DNA of 64,000 nucleotides from Candidatus Nanopelagicales bacterium (lineage in GTDB: Bacteria > Actinomycetota > Actinomycetes > S36-B12 > GCA-2699445). A model generated the notes under the pieces. That model had not been told where the DNA came from. It worked only from the letters and a program-made list of their open reading frames with translations, and searched no databases. The position numbers and the translations under genes were made by a program. The stretch is from positions 318,324-382,323 of the forward strand of contig JBAOHO010000012.1 in NCBI GenBank assembly GCA_037045355.1, in the 5' to 3' direction. Positions 45,832 through 54,252 of this stretch are shown piece by piece (within the stretch, counting starts at the first letter, position 1; each line of letters starts with the position of its first letter).

Positions 45832-45854
45832 ACGAACAGCGCTGGGATGTGTCG

Positions 45855-47027
45855 TCAGTCGCCGGCGAGGATCACGCAGTTGCGCCCAGCGTGTTTGGCC
45901 TCGTAGAGGGCGGCGTCCGCACGGCGGATCAGTTCGCGTGGTGTGTCGTGTCTTTGAGGGCGCACTTTCGCCACTCCGATCGAGACGGTGGCCGAGATCT
46001 GACGGTCCTCGTCGCCGAATCGCAGGACCTCAACTGTCGCTCGCAATCGCTGAGCCAGACCGACGGCTTCCGAGCGGTCGGCCACCTCCGCGACGACCAG
46101 GAACTCCTCCCCGCCGTAGCGACCGATTTCGTCTCCGGCGCGCAGCACCCCTTGAATCGTGACGGCAACCCCGCGAAGTACTTCATCACCTACTTGATGA
46201 CCGTACGTGTCGTTGACGGACTTGAAGTGATCGATGTCAATCATGGCCACCGCCAGTGCACGCCGTTGCCGGGCCGCTTGTTTGAGTCGGGTGTCCAGGT
46301 GAGCCAAGATCGCGGCGCGGTTCCAGATCCCCGTCAGATCATCGTGAGTGGCACGTTCCTTGAGCAGGTCCCGAGCCTCGGTGAGTTCTTGGTTGAGCAG
46401 CGCGAGCTCTTCGTACAGTCGGCTCTTCTCCACGAGGATCGACACCACCGAAGCCAGGCGCAGGAATGCCTCCTCATGCGTCGCGTCGTAGGTTCGAGGT
46501 TCGAGGCTTGAAAAGAAGAGGACCCCCACCGGGATTCCATTGGCGATCAGGGGACAGGTGAGACTGGAGCGGATCCCTTCGGCGATGATCAACCGGGTCG
46601 ACTTCGAATCCGGATGTAACCGGAAGTACGCGGCGAGATCGTCGATGATGCGCGGCTCGCCACTCGTCAGAACCTGCTCCAGCGAACTACCGGCCACGTG
46701 AGCGGCGAACCCCGGCTTCAAACGCAACTGCAGATCATCCGAACGCCCCCACCGAGCCACGAGTTGGGTTCGGTCGTGGTTCAACAGGGCGCAACCCATG
46801 CGGTCGTACGGGATCAAGGTGTGGAATGACTCGAAGATCTCGTCGAGAACTTCCTCCAGGTACAGGCCTTGCACGATTGTCTCGAAGATGTGGGCGAGGC
46901 GTCGCTCCCGTTCGTAGTCCTCCGCGATGCGCAACTGCAGTTCCGCCATCGACAACTCGACTCCGGCCACGTCCGGCTCGTGCGGTTGTCCGCTGCCGGA
47001 ATCCGGCTCGTGCGGCGTGCTGGTCAC
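45855..47027 (-). CDS. GAF-GGDEF diguanylate cyclase
   Basis: 390 residues from ATG 47027. After a variable N-terminus, a helical segment (~25-60) leads to a GAF domain (~60-200; YDRMGCALLNHDR, IRSSLTCPLIANGIPVGVLFF). A short coiled-coil linker (~200-225) joins it to GGDEF (~230-390) with YGGEEF and I-site RAGD five residues upstream. It is therefore a predicted active, product-inhibited cyclase. The GAF Cys and Tyr residues do not reveal the ligand. It is cytosolic. It is followed downstream by nothing on its own strand before pcm, and lies 86 bases downstream of the GGDEF-EAL gene. Confidence 0.92.
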   Translation of the reverse strand: MTSTPHEPDSGSGQPHEPDVAGVELSMAELQLRIAEDYERERRLAHIFETIVQGLYLEEVLDEIFESFHTLIPYDRMGCALLNHDRTQLVARWGRSDDLQLRLKPGFAAHVAGSSLEQVLTSGEPRIIDDLAAYFRLHPDSKSTRLIIAEGIRSSLTCPLIANGIPVGVLFFSSLEPRTYDATHEEAFLRLASVVSILVEKSRLYEELALLNQELTEARDLLKERATHDDLTGIWNRAAILAHLDTRLKQAARQRRALAVAMIDIDHFKSVNDTYGHQVGDEVLRGVAVTIQGVLRAGDEIGRYGGEEFLVVAEVADRSEAVGLAQRLRATVEVLRFGDEDRQISATVSIGVAKVRPQRHDTPRELIRRADAALYEAKHAGRNCVILAGD

Positions 47028-47112
47028 TTCGTCACGATATCCACATGGAGCAGATCCACTCGGATCAGAGCCACTCGGCAGGATCGAGATCCACCCAGAT
47101 CAGATCCACCGG

Positions 47113-49908
47113 CTAATTCGGATGCCTGCCGGCGTCAGGCGGCACGGGTTCGGGCTGGGGACGGCCGAACAGGTAACCCTGGAGCAGGTCACAGCCCAAG
47201 TCGATGAGAAGAGCCTTCTCCTCTTCACGCTCGACGCCCTCTGCCACCACCTCCAACCCCAGCGCATGACCCATCTCGACGGCGGCGCGCACGATGGCGT
47301 GGCCCGGGGAAGTGGGGTCGTCCATGCCCGCGACGAATCCCTGGTCGATCTTGATGGCATCGACCGGCAAGGCGATCAGCGAACCAAGTGAGCTTTGCCC
47401 GGTCCCGAAGTCATCCAACGCAACACCCACACCCAAGTCCTTCAGCGCGCCCAGAGTTGCCCGAGCTTGATCGAAGTCATGGAACAAGGTGGTCTCGGTG
47501 ATCTCGATCGTCACTCGACTCGAGTCGATTGCATAATCCCTCAAGGTCTGGTCCAGCCGACCAGGCAGATCCTCTGCCGCGAACTGGCGTCGGGACAGGT
47601 TCAGCCAGAGTGCGACTTCCTGTAGTTCCGGTCTATCGGACAACCACCGACAGCCGATGTCGATGAGTTGGTAGCCCAGCGGAATGATGGCGCCCGTGGC
47701 TTCCGCGGCTTCGAGGAACTCGACCGGACTCCGTAGCCCGGCGCCCTGCTGCCACCGCACGAGAGCCTCGTAGGCGACCACGCTGCCATCGCGGGAGGAT
47801 ACGAGCGGTTGGTAGTGCAGGAGGAACTCGTTGCGTTCGATCCCGCGGTGCAGTCGGCGAGTCTCGGTGGCGAGGCCGGATTGCCGCGGCTGCATCCCCA
47901 CTCGGAATCGCTCTGCGTGGCCCCCACCGTGCGCTCGAGCCGCTTCCATGGCGGCTTCGGCCCGCCACAGCAACTCATCCCCCGTGAGTCCGTCCTGAGG
48001 GAACCGCGCCACTCCACAGCTGCCGCTGACCCGGATGTCCTCACCAGCAAGAACTATCGGCTGAGCGACAAGCGTGAGGATAGTGCCCGCCAAGCGCAGG
48101 TCGTCCTCCGGTTCCGGCGCCGAGTCTGGGCCGATGACCACACCGAACTCGTCGGAGCCCAAGCGTCCCACGGTGCTGCCGGCGGGACTGGCACTGCGCA
48201 GTCGTTCCGCCACTTCGCGCAGCACTTGGTCGCCCAGAGTCTGACCGTACTGCTCATTCAGCTGACGGAATCCATCGAGGTCGATGAAGAGCAGCGAGCC
48301 AGGCGCGCGAGCAGTTGCTGTCGTCAAGTAGTCGTCGAGGACTCGACTGAGTTCACCGCGGTTGGCCAAAGTCGTCAGGGGGTCGACTCTGCCGGCATTG
48401 GCCAGTTGGGTCTGGATGTCCTTGCGGTCGGTGATGTCGACAAACGTCATCACCACGGCCTGGGGAGAGTCCGTCCCCCGCGTGACCGGGGCCATTGAGA
48501 CATCGACCCAGATGGTGGAGCCGTCGGGTCGCAGCCACTCACTTTCGTAGTGGTAACTCGCTGCGCCCTCGACCACCGACTGGAAGGCTGTCAGTGAGTC
48601 CTCACCTGCCTCGATCCGAAGCAGCGATCGCACGTCTCGTCCGACGACTGAATCGGCCGACATCCCCGTGATGCGCTCGGCGGCGCGGTTCCATGATTCG
48701 ACCACCCCGGTCAGCGAAACGCTCGCGACTCCGGAGTGGGCTGCCTCGACCAACTCGGCTGTCTCGAGCAGGTGGCGGCGGATTCTGATGTTGGCGACCA
48801 GGGGGGCCAACCGATCGGCGACCTCACGCAACAGGGTCCGGTCCTTATCGAGCAGGTGCTTCGGGTCGATGTCAGTGACCACCAACTCAGCCACTGCCTG
48901 GCCCGCCAGCATCACCGACTGGCGGAAGCCAAGCGGTTTCCCGTGTGGACGGTCATCATCGATCAGGACCAGTTCGCAGCCTGACGCCAGAACATCGGCC
49001 ACCGCATCCGTGATCGAGACGATCAATGATTCTGTGTCCGCGCCCGACATCTGAACCGCGGTGCTGATCCCGTCGATAAGGGCCGCCCGACGTTCGTTTT
49101 CACGTTGCTCGGTGACGTCTCGCGCGACACAGAGGATCGACTGGGTACCGGCAATCGGGCGGGCCCGCCATTCCAACCAGCGGTACTCACCACTACGAGT
49201 GCGGTAGCGGTTCCCGAAACCGACGACATCCTGACCGCTCGCGAGCAGCGCAGCCTGGGCAGTGGTGGATTCCCGATCGTCGGGATGCACGAAGTCCAGG
49301 TAGGGACGGCCCAGTAGTTCGCTTGCCTCCCAGCCGAGCGCCGCCTTCCAGGTGTCCGCATTGAGCCGCAGGAAGCGTCCATCCACGTCGGCGATGACCG
49401 GCAGGTCCGGGGACATCTCGAAGAAGACATCCAGATCCCACTGGGCCTGTCGTAGGGCTGTGACGTTGCGGACTGTCACCACTATCTCGCCGCCCCCGAC
49501 GGCTGCCATCCGAGCCGAGTAGTGGTTCACACCCGCGGGTCCCGGCAACTGGTACTCGAACTCGACGACGCCTCCCCCGGTCGCCTCTGCGATCGCCCGA
49601 CTGGTTGCCTCAACCACCGGAGGAGGCAGGGCCTGCGAATAGTGTCGGCCCAAGAAGAAATCCGGGTTGACGGCGAACGGTTCATCGACTGCTGGGAGGG
49701 CCTCGGTCAGCCGGCCCGCAGCATCCAGGCGGAACATCATGTCCGGCATCGCCAGCGCCAATGACTCCAGCCGAGCATGGATGTCGATCGGGTCCTCGGG
49801 GACGTCTTCCTTGAACACGTACAGGCGCCGGAGGTCGGAGTGGTCCTGACCAGAGGGCGCGGGGTCGAGCCCACCGTCATCGGCTGGTGCAGACGTCTGA
49901 TCCGTCAC
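47113..49908 (-). CDS. PAS/GAF-GGDEF-EAL c-di-GMP phosphodiesterase
   Basis: I prefer the GTG at 49908, five bases after GGGAGGGG; it gives 931 residues, though the frame is open to 50064. Order: PAS (~50-160), PAS (~165-285; FFEMSPDLPVIADVDGRF), GAF (~290-410), PAS (~415-535), GGDEF (~540-690), EAL (~700-925). The cyclase loop reads GSDEF, so synthesis is doubtful. The EAL domain keeps YEALVRW, NLSRRQF, EITETTLF, DDFGTGQSSL, KIDQGF and AEGVE plus the final Gln (LLQGYLFG), so c-di-GMP hydrolysis is expected. The GSDEF domain may serve as a GTP sensor. It is a likely counterweight to the four cyclases nearby. Confidence 0.92.
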   Translation of the reverse strand: MTDQTSAPADDGGLDPAPSGQDHSDLRRLYVFKEDVPEDPIDIHARLESLALAMPDMMFRLDAAGRLTEALPAVDEPFAVNPDFFLGRHYSQALPPPVVEATSRAIAEATGGGVVEFEYQLPGPAGVNHYSARMAAVGGGEIVVTVRNVTALRQAQWDLDVFFEMSPDLPVIADVDGRFLRLNADTWKAALGWEASELLGRPYLDFVHPDDRESTTAQAALLASGQDVVGFGNRYRTRSGEYRWLEWRARPIAGTQSILCVARDVTEQRENERRAALIDGISTAVQMSGADTESLIVSITDAVADVLASGCELVLIDDDRPHGKPLGFRQSVMLAGQAVAELVVTDIDPKHLLDKDRTLLREVADRLAPLVANIRIRRHLLETAELVEAAHSGVASVSLTGVVESWNRAAERITGMSADSVVGRDVRSLLRIEAGEDSLTAFQSVVEGAASYHYESEWLRPDGSTIWVDVSMAPVTRGTDSPQAVVMTFVDITDRKDIQTQLANAGRVDPLTTLANRGELSRVLDDYLTTATARAPGSLLFIDLDGFRQLNEQYGQTLGDQVLREVAERLRSASPAGSTVGRLGSDEFGVVIGPDSAPEPEDDLRLAGTILTLVAQPIVLAGEDIRVSGSCGVARFPQDGLTGDELLWRAEAAMEAARAHGGGHAERFRVGMQPRQSGLATETRRLHRGIERNEFLLHYQPLVSSRDGSVVAYEALVRWQQGAGLRSPVEFLEAAEATGAIIPLGYQLIDIGCRWLSDRPELQEVALWLNLSRRQFAAEDLPGRLDQTLRDYAIDSSRVTIEITETTLFHDFDQARATLGALKDLGVGVALDDFGTGQSSLGSLIALPVDAIKIDQGFVAGMDDPTSPGHAIVRAAVEMGHALGLEVVAEGVEREEEKALLIDLGCDLLQGYLFGRPQPEPVPPDAGRHPN

Positions 49909-50174
49909 CGCACCCCTCCCTGTCGCTCCATCCAGCCTCCGAGCCGATCGACTCGCGCAAGCACCCGGACTGGCCCACTCGATCACCGGTGTCCCGTTCA
50001 GCCAGGCAGGAAACCCACCACTCGACCCGTCGCCCAATACTGGCATAGCACTACCTAGAGTCATTGAGCGGGCACAATAAGTGACCGGACTTCAGGCCCG
50101 GTGGAAGCGCCCGTTGGGGTCAACGGCATGGCTTTGGTGCGGGTTCCCCACCGAAGTTGCTGCATCCTGGTGCC

Positions 50175-51101
50175 GTGTGGCTGGGCGTGGCAGGTGTCGT
50201 CGTTGCCAGTGCACTGCTGATGTCCGTCGTGCTCCCGGCGTCAGGAGCGGACCGCCAACATGTGGCCCCATCGTCTGGGACACCAGCGGTTTCGGTCTCA
50301 CCGGGGATCAGCGTCTGGGCCCATAGAGTCCTGGTGAACTCGAGGAGGCCAACCGCGGAAGGCGTGGAAGGCGCGATCACGCCTCTGCCGATTGACGCCG
50401 ACGCTGACTACCAACTCGGCGGAGCCTCCCCGGTGCCACCCGGTGTGGCGGTGGTCGCCCGGGACTGGACGGAGAATCCGGCCGGTGACTACGCCATCTG
50501 CTACTTGAATGCCTTTCAGACTCAGCCCGGGGAGCTGGCTTGGTGGCGGCGAAAGCACCCCGACCTGCTCCTGCGTCACGGTGGGCGCCTGGTGGCGGAT
50601 CCCCACTGGCCCGGTGAGGTGCTGTTGGACATTCGCACCGATGCCCGCCGCCGCGCATTGGTCGCGATCTTCGCGCCGATCCTCCGGATATGCGCCGAGA
50701 AGGGATTCGACGCTGTCGAACCCGACAACGTGGACTCGTGGGTACGAAGTCGCGGCCGGATCTCCCAACGTGACGCGCTGGCCTTCTCGCGCGGAATCGT
50801 GCGGGTGGGGCATTCGTCGGGGCTGGCAGTGGCGCAGAAGAACGCCGCAGCTCTGCTTCCACGACGGGCGTCGGTGGGGTGGGACTTCGCCGTGGTCGAG
50901 GAATGCCACGTGTACCGAGAGTGTCGTCGATTCCTGCGGGCCTACGACGATGCCGTGGTCGAGATCGAATACGACGACGCGGGCGGTCTGAGCAACTTCC
51001 GGGCGGCCTGCCGCTCGCACGGCTCCTCCATCGCGATCGTGTACCGGGACCGGAACCTGGCACCGCGCGGTCGCCCCGGCTACGTCTACGACTCGTGCTG
51101 A
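50175..51101 (+). CDS. Secreted GH114-like (endo-alpha-1,4-polygalactosaminidase type) protein
   Basis: I favour the GTG at 50175 (VWLGVAGVVVASALLMSVV); a TTG at 50157 is also open. An N-terminal hydrophobic segment serves as signal peptide or anchor. After a Ser/Pro linker the catalytic-like barrel (~90-305) contains YAICYLNAFQTQPGE, LLDIRTDARRR, KGFDAVEPDNVDSW (the acidic signature of GH114) and the C-terminal YVYDSC. Family members cleave galactosamine-containing exopolysaccharides. The enzymatic identity is inferred from motifs only. It stands alone, divergent from the GGDEF-EAL gene, which could link it to biofilm matrix turnover. Confidence 0.7.
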   Translation: MWLGVAGVVVASALLMSVVLPASGADRQHVAPSSGTPAVSVSPGISVWAHRVLVNSRRPTAEGVEGAITPLPIDADADYQLGGASPVPPGVAVVARDWTENPAGDYAICYLNAFQTQPGELAWWRRKHPDLLLRHGGRLVADPHWPGEVLLDIRTDARRRALVAIFAPILRICAEKGFDAVEPDNVDSWVRSRGRISQRDALAFSRGIVRVGHSSGLAVAQKNAAALLPRRASVGWDFAVVEECHVYRECRRFLRAYDDAVVEIEYDDAGGLSNFRAACRSHGSSIAIVYRDRNLAPRGRPGYVYDSC

Positions 51102-51147
51102 AGGCCGCCCTCGGCGGAAGGTCTCGTCCCCGAGCTCTGATCGCAGC

Positions 51148-51207
51148 GCCCGACATCGAAAGGCCCGACATCGAACGGCCTGACAGCGAAGGGCCTGACA
51201 GCGACGC
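51148..51207. repeat. Four 15-bp tandem repeats upstream of tRNA-Gly
   Basis: Units GCCCGACATCGAAAG, GCCCGACATCGAACG, GCCTGACAGCGAAGG and GCCTGACAGCGACGC lie back to back at 51148, 51163, 51178 and 51193. They start 47 bases after the GH114-like stop codon and do not belong to that gene. Confidence 0.85.
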
Positions 51208-51260
51208 GCCGTCCATCAGGCATACTGTTGGCGGTCGCGCCCGTGTGCGGTGCGCGGTGC

Positions 51261-51331
51261 GCGGGTGTAGTTCAATGGCAGAACATCAGCTTCCCAAGCT
51301 GACAGTGCGGGTTCGATTCCCGTCACCCGCT
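51261..51331 (+). tRNA. tRNA-Gly (anticodon CCC)
   Basis: Acceptor GCGGGTG pairs with CACCCGC. The D-arm is TAGTTCAATGGCAGAAC, the anticodon stem TCAGC/GCTGA has loop TTCCCAA, giving anticodon CCC, and the T-arm is GCGGGTTCGATTCCCGT. The discriminator is T and CCA follows at 51332-51334. 71 bases without CCA. Confidence 0.96.
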
Positions 51332-51355
51332 CCAAGATGCGCGAGCGGGAGTCGA

Positions 51356-51398
51356 GTGGGTCCGGTTCCGCACATCAGGGCAATGAAACCGGACCCAC
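51356..51398. terminator. Hairpin between tRNA-Gly and the convergent secreted-protein gene
   Basis: A 12-bp perfect stem (GTGGGTCCGGTT at 51356-51367, complement at 51387-51398) with a 19-base loop. It lies 22 bases after the tRNA CCA and 12 bases before the stop of the minus-strand gene, so it can serve both. Confidence 0.75.
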
Positions 51399-51409
51399 CC
51401 ATACGAATC

Positions 51410-51853
51410 TCAGTCGATGTTCTCGCAGCCCATACCGGCAGCGAAATCAACGAGGTCGCCCCAGGCGTCACCGATCAGGGACGCGGTCGCCTTGCACTGA
51501 GCCGGGGACATGTCGGAACCTTCGGACAGCAGGAACCACTTCTTGGTCTTGTGCCCGTAGAGGAACGCCGTCCCGTCGAAACCCCACTGTGCACACTTGT
51601 TGGGCTTCTTCGCGACATTGGACGACAGCCCCGCGATGTTGTTGTTCGAGGCTGCCAGCCGCACCTTGATACAGGCTTGCGGTCCGGCCCAGGGAGCGCC
51701 TCCATCGGCGGTGGACCACGCCTTGATGACGGCGGCTTTCTGGTCGCTCGTCGGCTTCACGACGCCTCCGTCGGCCAGGGCTGGGGTGGCGGCCATCAGA
51801 CCGACTCCGAGCGCCAGCGCTGAGGCCGAGGTGAGAGTTGTACGTAGTTTCAT
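51410..51853 (-). CDS. Small secreted protein of unknown function
   Basis: I chose ATG 51853 (MKLRTTLTSASALALGVG; 147 residues) for the clear Sec signal peptide ending TPALA-DGG. The mature ~120 residues contain four Cys (ACIKV, KCAQW, QCKAT, GCENID), likely two disulfides, and a Trp-rich beta part (FDGTAFLYGHKTKKWFLL). No known domain is recognised. It lies next to other secreted-protein genes (CAP protein, helical protein). Expression signals upstream were not resolved. Confidence 0.75.
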   Translation of the reverse strand: MKLRTTLTSASALALGVGLMAATPALADGGVVKPTSDQKAAVIKAWSTADGGAPWAGPQACIKVRLAASNNNIAGLSSNVAKKPNKCAQWGFDGTAFLYGHKTKKWFLLSEGSDMSPAQCKATASLIGDAWGDLVDFAAGMGCENID

Positions 51854-52185
51854 CGTGTCTTCTGTTTCCCTTCGACGCCTCGAAGCGCCCTGGGGCGGCC
51901 CGACGAGATCTTCGTCGGCTCGACGAGTGGCTCGTCTGCCCAACGCTAGTTGGGACGTATCGCCGGCGGACGCAGTTCCGGACGGTTGCGGGGTGACTGT
52001 GATCTATCGGTTTCCACAGACTCGGAATACTGCGATACTGAGGCCCACTGTCCACGGAATCCGTATGTGGAAGCGAAAAGTCGCTCCCATATCCGGCGTG
52101 GTCAGCGGTCAGTCGGAGCGGACCAACACTGCCGGCCCGCGCTGGATCTGATCGATCACGCGACCGCTCATGTCAAGGAGAACTC
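51854..52185. other. 332-base intergenic region upstream of ald and the secreted-protein gene
   Basis: Holds the divergent promoters of the small secreted protein and of ald. An AAGGAG ribosome site is seen at 52175-52180, six bases before the ald ATG. No palindrome, riboswitch or small gene could be supported. Confidence 0.5.
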
Positions 52186-53307
52186 ATGCTGATCGGTGTC
52201 CCCAAGGAGATCAAGGTCCACGAGTACCGCATCGGATTGACCCCCACCTCCGTGCGGGAACTGATCGGCCACGGCCATCAGGTCATGGTGCAGCGCGATG
52301 GGGCACAGACGATCGGGTTGACCAACGAGATGTACGAGACCGCCGGCGCTGAGATCGTCGACAGCGCGGAGGAGATCTTCGCGCGTGCGGACATGATCGT
52401 GAAGGTCAAGGAGCCTCAGCCCGTCGAGACGGCCATGCTGCGTGAAGGGCAAATCCTGTTCACCTACCTGCATCTGGCCCCAGACACTGTGCAGACCCAG
52501 GGTCTGATCGACTCGGGCTGTGTGGCGATCGCCTATGAGACCGTCACGGATCGCCACGGTGGTCTGCCTCTGCTCGCCCCCATGTCCGAGGTCGCCGGGC
52601 GGATGTCGATTCAGGCGGGGGCTCACTGCCTCGAGGTTCACCAAGGCGGTCGCGGTCAGTTGTTGGGCGGGGTCCCTGGTGTTCCCGCTGCGAAAGTCGT
52701 GGTCATCGGCGGCGGCGTTGTCGGGGCCAATGCCGCCCGCATGGCCATGGGTCTGGAGGCATGGGTCACGGTGATCGACAAGAACATCCACCGGCTCGCC
52801 GAACTCGACCAGCAGTTCGGGTCGATGCTGCAGACCATCTATTCGACGACGGACACCATCGAGCGCGAAGTCATGGACGCTGATCTGGTGGTTGGTGCGG
52901 TTCTGGTTCCCGGCGCGGATGCCCCCAAGCTCGTCACCGCGGACATGGTGAAGAAGATGAAGCCCGGCTCGGTCATCGTCGACGTCGCCATCGATCAAGG
53001 GGGCTGCGCGGAGACGTCGCGGGCCACCACTCATGCCGATCCGACCTATGTTGTCGACGGAGTCGTGCACTACTGCGTGGCCAACATGCCGGGTGCTGTC
53101 GCGCGGACCAGCACCTTCGCTCTGAACAACGCGACTCTCCCCTTCACGCTCGCGCTCGCGGACAAGGGCTACAAACAAGCTCTGCTCGACGATGCCCACC
53201 TCAAGGAGGGCCTGAACGTGTCTCACGGCCAGGTCACCTATGAGGCGGTCGGTGTGGCGCAGGGCCTTCCGTGGATCACGGCAGACGAGGCACTGGGTCT
53301 CGCCTGA
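52186..53307 (+). CDS. ald: Alanine dehydrogenase
   Basis: 373 residues from ATG 52186, with AAGGAG upstream. MLIGVPKEIKVHEYRIGLTP begins the family exactly, with the pyruvate-binding Arg15. Substrate Lys75 lies in VKVKEPQP and the catalytic His96 in TYLHLAPD. The NAD-binding motif is VVIGGGVVGANAARMA, followed by Asp in VIDKN. NMPGAVARTSTFALNNAT is conserved. It interconverts L-alanine and pyruvate plus ammonia with NAD(H). It is intact and monocistronic. Regulators such as AldR are not adjacent. Confidence 0.96.
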   Translation: MLIGVPKEIKVHEYRIGLTPTSVRELIGHGHQVMVQRDGAQTIGLTNEMYETAGAEIVDSAEEIFARADMIVKVKEPQPVETAMLREGQILFTYLHLAPDTVQTQGLIDSGCVAIAYETVTDRHGGLPLLAPMSEVAGRMSIQAGAHCLEVHQGGRGQLLGGVPGVPAAKVVVIGGGVVGANAARMAMGLEAWVTVIDKNIHRLAELDQQFGSMLQTIYSTTDTIEREVMDADLVVGAVLVPGADAPKLVTADMVKKMKPGSVIVDVAIDQGGCAETSRATTHADPTYVVDGVVHYCVANMPGAVARTSTFALNNATLPFTLALADKGYKQALLDDAHLKEGLNVSHGQVTYEAVGVAQGLPWITADEALGLA

Positions 53308-53511
53308 CACCACGTCGACTCAGACCTGAGACCAAGCCACTCTCAAGAGGTTCTCGGTCACTCTCGAGAGTTTCACGACCGAACAGATCAGAGCCGACGA
53401 CCGCGCGCGGCAGCCAGGGGATCAGCAGATCAGCGGATTCGGCGTCCCACTACATGAGGCCGGGGTCGCGCACCTCTCAGCAGATGCCTTCGGACCAGGG
53501 TGTCGAACCGC

Positions 53512-53934
53512 TCAGCGGCAGGCCTTCATACCGGCTTTGCGCTCGCGCTGGGCTGACTTGATGGCGGACCGGAACTCGCCCTTGGCGGCACTCTTGGCGC
53601 TGGCCAGCGTGCGCCGCTCGTCGGCGGTCTCGTTTTGGTAGGTCTTCATTGCCGCTCGCCGCTCGGACTGGGAGCCGGCATCCCGAAGGGCTTGCTCCTT
53701 GGCGAGCCGTTCGGCGGTGGTCGCGGAGAGGAATGCTTGGCGCGCGATCTCGAAGGCGCTCTGCTTGGCTCCCTGAGCGGCGGCCACGGTTTGCCGGAAG
53801 TCGGCCTCCACACTGGCGCAGGGGTCGCTGGAGTTGCGCACCGGGGGGATGAAGCCCTCGCCCGCGTTCGCAGTCGCCGGCACCAGAAGGGCGGCGCTAA
53901 GGCCGAGTGCGGCGGCGATCGTGGTTCTACTCAT
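53512..53934 (-). CDS. Small secreted helical protein
   Basis: I chose ATG 53934 (MSRTTIAAALGLSAALLV; 140 residues). A Sec signal ends near ATANA-GEG. The mature protein is almost wholly charged and helical, rich in Ala, Lys, Arg and Glu (AFEIARQAFLSATTAERLAKEQAL in the middle, quoted in family sense around residues 64-87), with one Cys near the start and one at the C-terminus (GMKACR). No known family. It resembles small envelope-associated coiled-coil proteins. It is convergent with ald (204 bases between stops). Confidence 0.72.
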   Translation of the reverse strand: MSRTTIAAALGLSAALLVPATANAGEGFIPPVRNSSDPCASVEADFRQTVAAAQGAKQSAFEIARQAFLSATTAERLAKEQALRDAGSQSERRAAMKTYQNETADERRTLASAKSAAKGEFRSAIKSAQRERKAGMKACR

Positions 53935-54252
53935 TCGTGCGTCCAACTCCAGAAGTCCTGCGGTATTCGGTGACCGTAGGAGCCTTTGTCACCGTTACAC
54001 AACACGGATGTCCGCTAATCGGATAATCGAGAGGAGATCACAACACAAGGGGTAGTCGTTCCGTGACCCAACGACCGGATCAGTCGGGAGGAATCGGTCG
54101 GTCGGGAGTGGGCGGTCGGTCGGGAGTGGGCGGTCGGTCAGGGGGGCCGAACGGCAGGAGGTGAGTTCTGTGGTGGCTCGAGGGGATGGGGGCTCTGGGG
54201 TGCGTCGAGTGGTCGGCCTCAGCGGGTCGACGGCCTCAGCGGGTGGAGAGCC
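53935..54252. repeat. 318-base gene-free stretch with an 18-bp tandem repeat
   Basis: CGGTCGGTCGGGAGTGGG is repeated at 54095-54112 and 54113-54130, with a partial third copy from 54131. Further Trp-like GGTGG/CTCAGCGG short repeats lie at 54210-54255. The first part (53935-54060) includes the promoter of the helical-protein gene. No gene or RNA is supported. Confidence 0.7.
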
